A DNA stretch of 12,886 nucleotides. It comes from Candidatus Iainarchaeum sp. Its GTDB lineage: Archaea > Micrarchaeota > Micrarchaeia > Anstonellales > Bilamarchaeaceae. The position numbers and the translations under genes are program-made. Location: contig JAQTSF010000014.1 in NCBI GenBank assembly GCA_028711485.1, positions 1-12,886 on the forward strand. Reading direction: 5' to 3'. Each line of letters starts with the position of its first letter. Positions within the stretch are counted from its first letter, which is position 1. Below the pieces are notes generated by a model. It was given only the letters and a program-made list of their open reading frames with translations, was not told the origin of the DNA and did no database searches. This document shows positions 9,905-12,886 of the stretch, in pieces.

Positions 9905-11676
9905 AAAAAGATTCCAAAAACATAAAAAAAGCAGTTTCACTTACAAATTATTTAGTTTCTCTTCCCAGAACTTCATATTTACTAACTTTTATATTTCTTA
10001 TAGGAATTATTTTCGGAATTCTTGCAAATATAGGAACTTATTCCAATCTAGATCTTTTGATTTTAGGGATGCTTGATGGAATATTCATAATAACTCTTCC
10101 AGCATTGCTTTCAGCATCCACGGTAAAATTATTATTAAGGAAGATGGAATTCAAAAAAATAGTTGCAACCACTCTTATAGGAGAATTTATTTATGCAGTA
10201 TCCTATCTAGTTTCAATACATCTAAATTTTCTCAATCCTGCATATTCGCAGTGGATTACTTTTATAGGTTCCTCATTTGTTTTTGTTTTATGGTACTATG
10301 TAGCAAGAATTATTTTTGCAGTAAGGTGGAAAGCGTTTATTTTCTCAGTTTTTCAATTAATCTTTCACGCATTTTTCTTAATGAGCAGTAGGATAATCTT
10401 TTTTGAAGGAACCACATTCAATGTGCTTTTCAAGTTTTATCTCTCAGCTTTTCTTCTTTTAACTGCGTTTTATCTGTTTTTTAGAGTAATAAATGCACCA
10501 ATGAAAAGACTTTTTGGAGTGAGTAGTATGGATGCATTTTCAATGTTTATGGCGCAATGGCTTTACCAAAAAAAGGATATTGAATCTGCATTCATAGAAG
10601 TTGGTGAAACCTGTAAAACCCTTCTGTCAATGATTATTTTTGACAGGGGAACAGATAAAAAAATATTCCTAACTCCTTATGTTCATTTTGGTCCTTTTGG
10701 AAATTTAGGAGGAAGTGAATTCTCCTATCTTCTTTCAAAGGCTCTTTATGATAAATATTCTGCCCAAACTTTTGTTTTCCATGGAACAGTTACACACGAT
10801 TTAAATCCCAGTTCTTCTTCTGAAATAAAAAAAATAATTTCTGCATGTGAAAGTTGCATGTCTGATTATCAGCCTAAAAATGTAAAAGTTGCCTATCAGC
10901 AAGGAAAATATAAGGAATGTTTTGCAGATAATCTTATTTTAGGAGATAATTCATTTATTTCTCTTTCAAGAGCCCCAAAAGTTACAGAGGATATAAATTT
11001 TGGACTTGGCCTTACCCTTATCTCAATTGCTGAAAAAAATTGCAAATCTGCTTCAATTGTGGACCAGCACAACTCAGAAACTGGGGAAGTCACAAGTTTT
11101 GAACCTGGAAGCATAATAGGATATAATTATATGCAGGCAGTTTCAAACTCTTTTTCTTCAAAAATAAAATCAAATTCTCTATCGATAGGATTTTCTGAAG
11201 TCTATTCTTCATGTGATATGATTGGAAAATCAGGTATAAAAATAGCCTTATTTTCATCTTCACCAAAATATCTTTTGGTACTTATAGATTCAAACGGAAT
11301 ATCTCCTGAATTCCGAAAAATAATAGTAGATGAATTAGAATCTCTTGGAAAAAAACACAAGGAAGATTGGAAAATCGGAGTTTTCACAACCGATACCCAC
11401 TTTAACAATAGTATAAAAGGAGTTACAAATCCATTGAGATTTGATAAATCTGTTCTTGAAGATATAAAAACCGCATCAATTGAAGCATTGTATGATATGA
11501 AACCTTCAAAAGTTTTCTTCTGTAACAAATGGTTTGAGATAGATGTTTTAGGTCCAAAACAATCAATTGAATTAGTCTCCACAGTTAATTCAATAATTGC
11601 AGTTGCAAAGGTTTCAGCTCCGATAATTATCTTTGGTGCAGTTCTTGCAATAATTTGGATTCTCTCTAAACTCTGA
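9901..11676 (+). CDS. DUF2070-family membrane protein
   Basis: This 591-residue archaeal membrane protein has six or more hydrophobic segments in the first 200 residues (for example TSYLLTFIFLIGIIFGILA and the following helices). A large soluble domain follows, and a last membrane helix lies at the C-terminus (APIIIFGAVLAIIWIL). The soluble domain carries the family motifs HFGPFGNLGGSE (from His262) and HGTVTHDLNP (from His294), which look like a metal or catalytic site. The function of the family is unknown; its broad presence in archaea suggests a core envelope role. I chose ATG 9901 over an in-frame TTG at 9889 because a TATA box lies about 30 bases before the ATG. The 3' end overlaps dphB convergently by 11 bases. 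Confidence 0.85.
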   Translation: MQKDSKNIKKAVSLTNYLVSLPRTSYLLTFIFLIGIIFGILANIGTYSNLDLLILGMLDGIFIITLPALLSASTVKLLLRKMEFKKIVATTLIGEFIYAVSYLVSIHLNFLNPAYSQWITFIGSSFVFVLWYYVARIIFAVRWKAFIFSVFQLIFHAFFLMSSRIIFFEGTTFNVLFKFYLSAFLLLTAFYLFFRVINAPMKRLFGVSSMDAFSMFMAQWLYQKKDIESAFIEVGETCKTLLSMIIFDRGTDKKIFLTPYVHFGPFGNLGGSEFSYLLSKALYDKYSAQTFVFHGTVTHDLNPSSSSEIKKIISACESCMSDYQPKNVKVAYQQGKYKECFADNLILGDNSFISLSRAPKVTEDINFGLGLTLISIAEKNCKSASIVDQHNSETGEVTSFEPGSIIGYNYMQAVSNSFSSKIKSNSLSIGFSEVYSSCDMIGKSGIKIALFSSSPKYLLVLIDSNGISPEFRKIIVDELESLGKKHKEDWKIGVFTTDTHFNNSIKGVTNPLRFDKSVLEDIKTASIEALYDMKPSKVFFCNKWFEIDVLGPKQSIELVSTVNSIIAVAKVSAPIIIFGAVLAIIWILSKL

Positions 11677-12406
11677 AAAATTCAAGATATTCTTTTTCAA
11701 CAATATGTAATTTTGCAGGTATTATAAAAATAAAAAGTGGTTTTCCTAAATTTAATTTCTTGAGATCTTTTTTATATCCAAAACTTATTTTCTCATCTTC
11801 ATACCCTACTCTTGAAAGTACTATCAATTCGTCGATTATTTTTCTACCTAGTTTTAATTCTATTTCCTCGATTCTTTCTATTCCTTCTTTGGCATTCATA
11901 ATTCCTTCTTTTCCCTCAACATCCAAGAAAAGAATAGTATGAAGATTCCTTTTTTTATTTTCCTCGACAATTTCAATTGAAGATACAGGTTCGAAATTCT
12001 TTTTCCAATGCGGGAGGGTTGCGCTTTTCCCAAATCTATATGCCTGAAGCCCGCTTTTTCCAATAGCTGCTGATAAAATTGAGCTATTGTGTATAATTTT
12101 AGTTTCAATTCCCTTCTTTTTGCATTCTATAATCAAGGATATATGGGTAGTTGCAATTAAAGGGTCTCCCATTACAATCAATGAGATTTTTTCTTTTTCT
12201 GCTTTTTCAACTAAGAAATTACTTTCAACTTTTTCCCGTTCTATTAATTCTATTTTTTTCCCTACTTTTTTCTCAAGTTCTAATACTAATTTTTCCTCAA
12301 TTGGAGAGGTATATATCTCAGCATAAATTCTTTCACTTTCTTCAAGTTGTCGTATTCCTTTCTCAGTGAAATCGAAATTTATTCCTGCACCTATAAAATT
12401 CAACAT
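11666..12406 (-). CDS. dphB: Diphthine synthase
   Basis: This 246-residue protein belongs to the tetrapyrrole-methylase-like SAM transferases. It starts MLNFIGAGINFDFTEKGIRQ, has the nucleotide loop VMGDPLIATTH, and then the diagnostic segment HNSSILSAAIGKSGLQAYRF leading into GKSATLPHW. It methylates the modified histidine of elongation factor 2 during diphthamide synthesis. The length is close to the usual 250-265. I chose ATG 12406 over an in-frame TTG at 12421: the ATG starts exactly at the family N-terminus and GGGGGAT lies six bases upstream as a ribosome-binding sequence. It follows the DUF63 stop codon after four bases, so the two are probably one operon. Confidence 0.9.
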   Translation of the reverse strand: MLNFIGAGINFDFTEKGIRQLEESERIYAEIYTSPIEEKLVLELEKKVGKKIELIEREKVESNFLVEKAEKEKISLIVMGDPLIATTHISLIIECKKKGIETKIIHNSSILSAAIGKSGLQAYRFGKSATLPHWKKNFEPVSSIEIVEENKKRNLHTILFLDVEGKEGIMNAKEGIERIEEIELKLGRKIIDELIVLSRVGYEDEKISFGYKKDLKKLNLGKPLFIFIIPAKLHIVEKEYLEFFRV

Positions 12407-12410
12407 AAAC

Positions 12411-12886
12411 TTATCCCCCAACCAAAATTCTTAGAATCCCTCTTATACCTGGAGCAAAACCCATTATCATTATAATCAGTAAAATATAATTCTTTTCTTC
12501 TTCTCTCATTTTTTCCTTATGTATTAAGTAAACCGCAGCCAGTGCAATTGAAATTTTTAATGCATAAAAAGTGAAATAACTTCCAAATAACTCCCCAACT
12601 GCTCTTGAGAGAACATGCTGTTCCCCATAAACTATTCCTGTAAATTTTCCAAAAAAATCAATTGCAAAAAAAGTTGCGCCACCATCAAGTCCATGTGCTC
12701 CAACAACTGCTGCATATCTCCAGTCTTTTATATACCTATAAACTAAAATTGCAGGTGTTATGGAAAGAGCGAGTATTGGCAAAGCATAAGGCATATATTT
12801 CATAAAAGGCAAGAGCAGCAAAATATGGGGAATCGATAAAGCCAAACCTATCATTTTCAAATTTTTCATTCTTTTTAATTTTTTGC
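12411..12886 (-). CDS. DUF63-family membrane protein (5' end probably beyond window)
   Basis: About 157 codons are visible to the right edge. The segment GAHGLDGGATFFAIDFFG is the DUF63 signature, followed by GEQHVLSRAVGELFGSYFTF and two further membrane helices ending APGIRGILRILVGG. DUF63 proteins are archaeal multi-span membrane proteins of about 250-290 residues with unknown function, and what is seen matches the C-terminal half. An ATG at 12869 could start a 152-residue form, but the frame stays open to the edge (5 further codons, no stop), so truncation by the window is more likely. It is followed by dphB after four bases. Confidence 0.8.
   Translation of the reverse strand, partial: KKLKRMKNLKMIGLALSIPHILLLLPFMKYMPYALPILALSITPAILVYRYIKDWRYAAVVGAHGLDGGATFFAIDFFGKFTGIVYGEQHVLSRAVGELFGSYFTFYALKISIALAAVYLIHKEKMREEEKNYILLIIMIMGFAPGIRGILRILVGG

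Noticed and set aside
12407..12421. TTG at 12421 as the start of diphthine synthase
   Set aside because: The ATG at 12406 gives the family N-terminus directly and has a GGGGGAT ribosome-binding sequence in front.
1..12886. CRISPR array, toxin-antitoxin pair or intact insertion sequence
   Set aside because: No regularly spaced direct repeats and no transposase gene were seen; the PIN-like protein sits in an operon with XPF and lacks a typical small antitoxin partner.

Overview
This AT-rich window looks archaeal and is probably from a DPANN lineage, most like Micrarchaeota/ARMAN. That rests on archaeal marker families (diphthine synthase, Nmd3, DUF2070, DUF63, a Lon-B-type ATPase, a short XPF nuclease), box A (TATA) promoters placed so that many mRNAs start at or next to their ATG, and two tRNA genes broken by several introns, some at non-canonical positions. 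Multi-intron tRNAs are known mainly from Thermoproteales and from ARMAN-type archaea that have a broad-specificity splicing endonuclease. The lineage is an inference, because no rRNA is present.

Layout. 1-1542: the tail of an unidentified gene, a YkgJ-type Fe/Zn-cysteine protein, and a CDF metal exporter with an Asn/Asp/Asp/Asp transport site. 1543-3645 (minus): a Lon-B-like AAA+ ATPase that has a zinc ribbon but no protease domain, preceded by a tandem-thioredoxin disulfide oxidoreductase. 3709-4088 (minus): a tRNA-Glu(CTC) gene whose roughly 75-nt tRNA is split by three introns (D loop, 37/38, T loop). It shares a palindromic TATA box with a divergent DUF202 membrane protein gene. 4411-4800: a 48-residue small ORF and two strong hairpins, one related to the middle tRNA-Glu intron and one with an anti-Shine-Dalgarno-like loop. 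4799-5660: a winged-helix regulator and a cupin, diverging from a region with helically phased TCATGA palindromes. 5659-5776: two related long hairpin repeats resembling IS200/IS605 or REP ends.

5833-8614 is a tight plus-strand cluster: an unknown helical protein, a PIN-like protein, an XPF/ERCC4 nuclease and a metallo-beta-lactamase-fold nuclease candidate. The first three genes abut with no spacing, which suggests a nucleic-acid repair or processing operon. 8639-8875 holds a structured leader followed by tRNA-His(GTG) with two introns. 8897-9781: a short Nmd3 and a divergent 68-residue protein sharing a second palindromic TATA box. 9797-12886: a possible RNA switch in front of a DUF2070 membrane protein, then convergent dphB and a DUF63 membrane protein cut by the window edge.

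The most notable signal is the set of tRNA introns. The D-loop intron of tRNA-Glu and the anticodon-loop intron of tRNA-His are related although they sit at different tRNA positions, and the middle tRNA-Glu intron has a relative in a nearby intergenic region. This suggests that intron sequences have moved within this genome.
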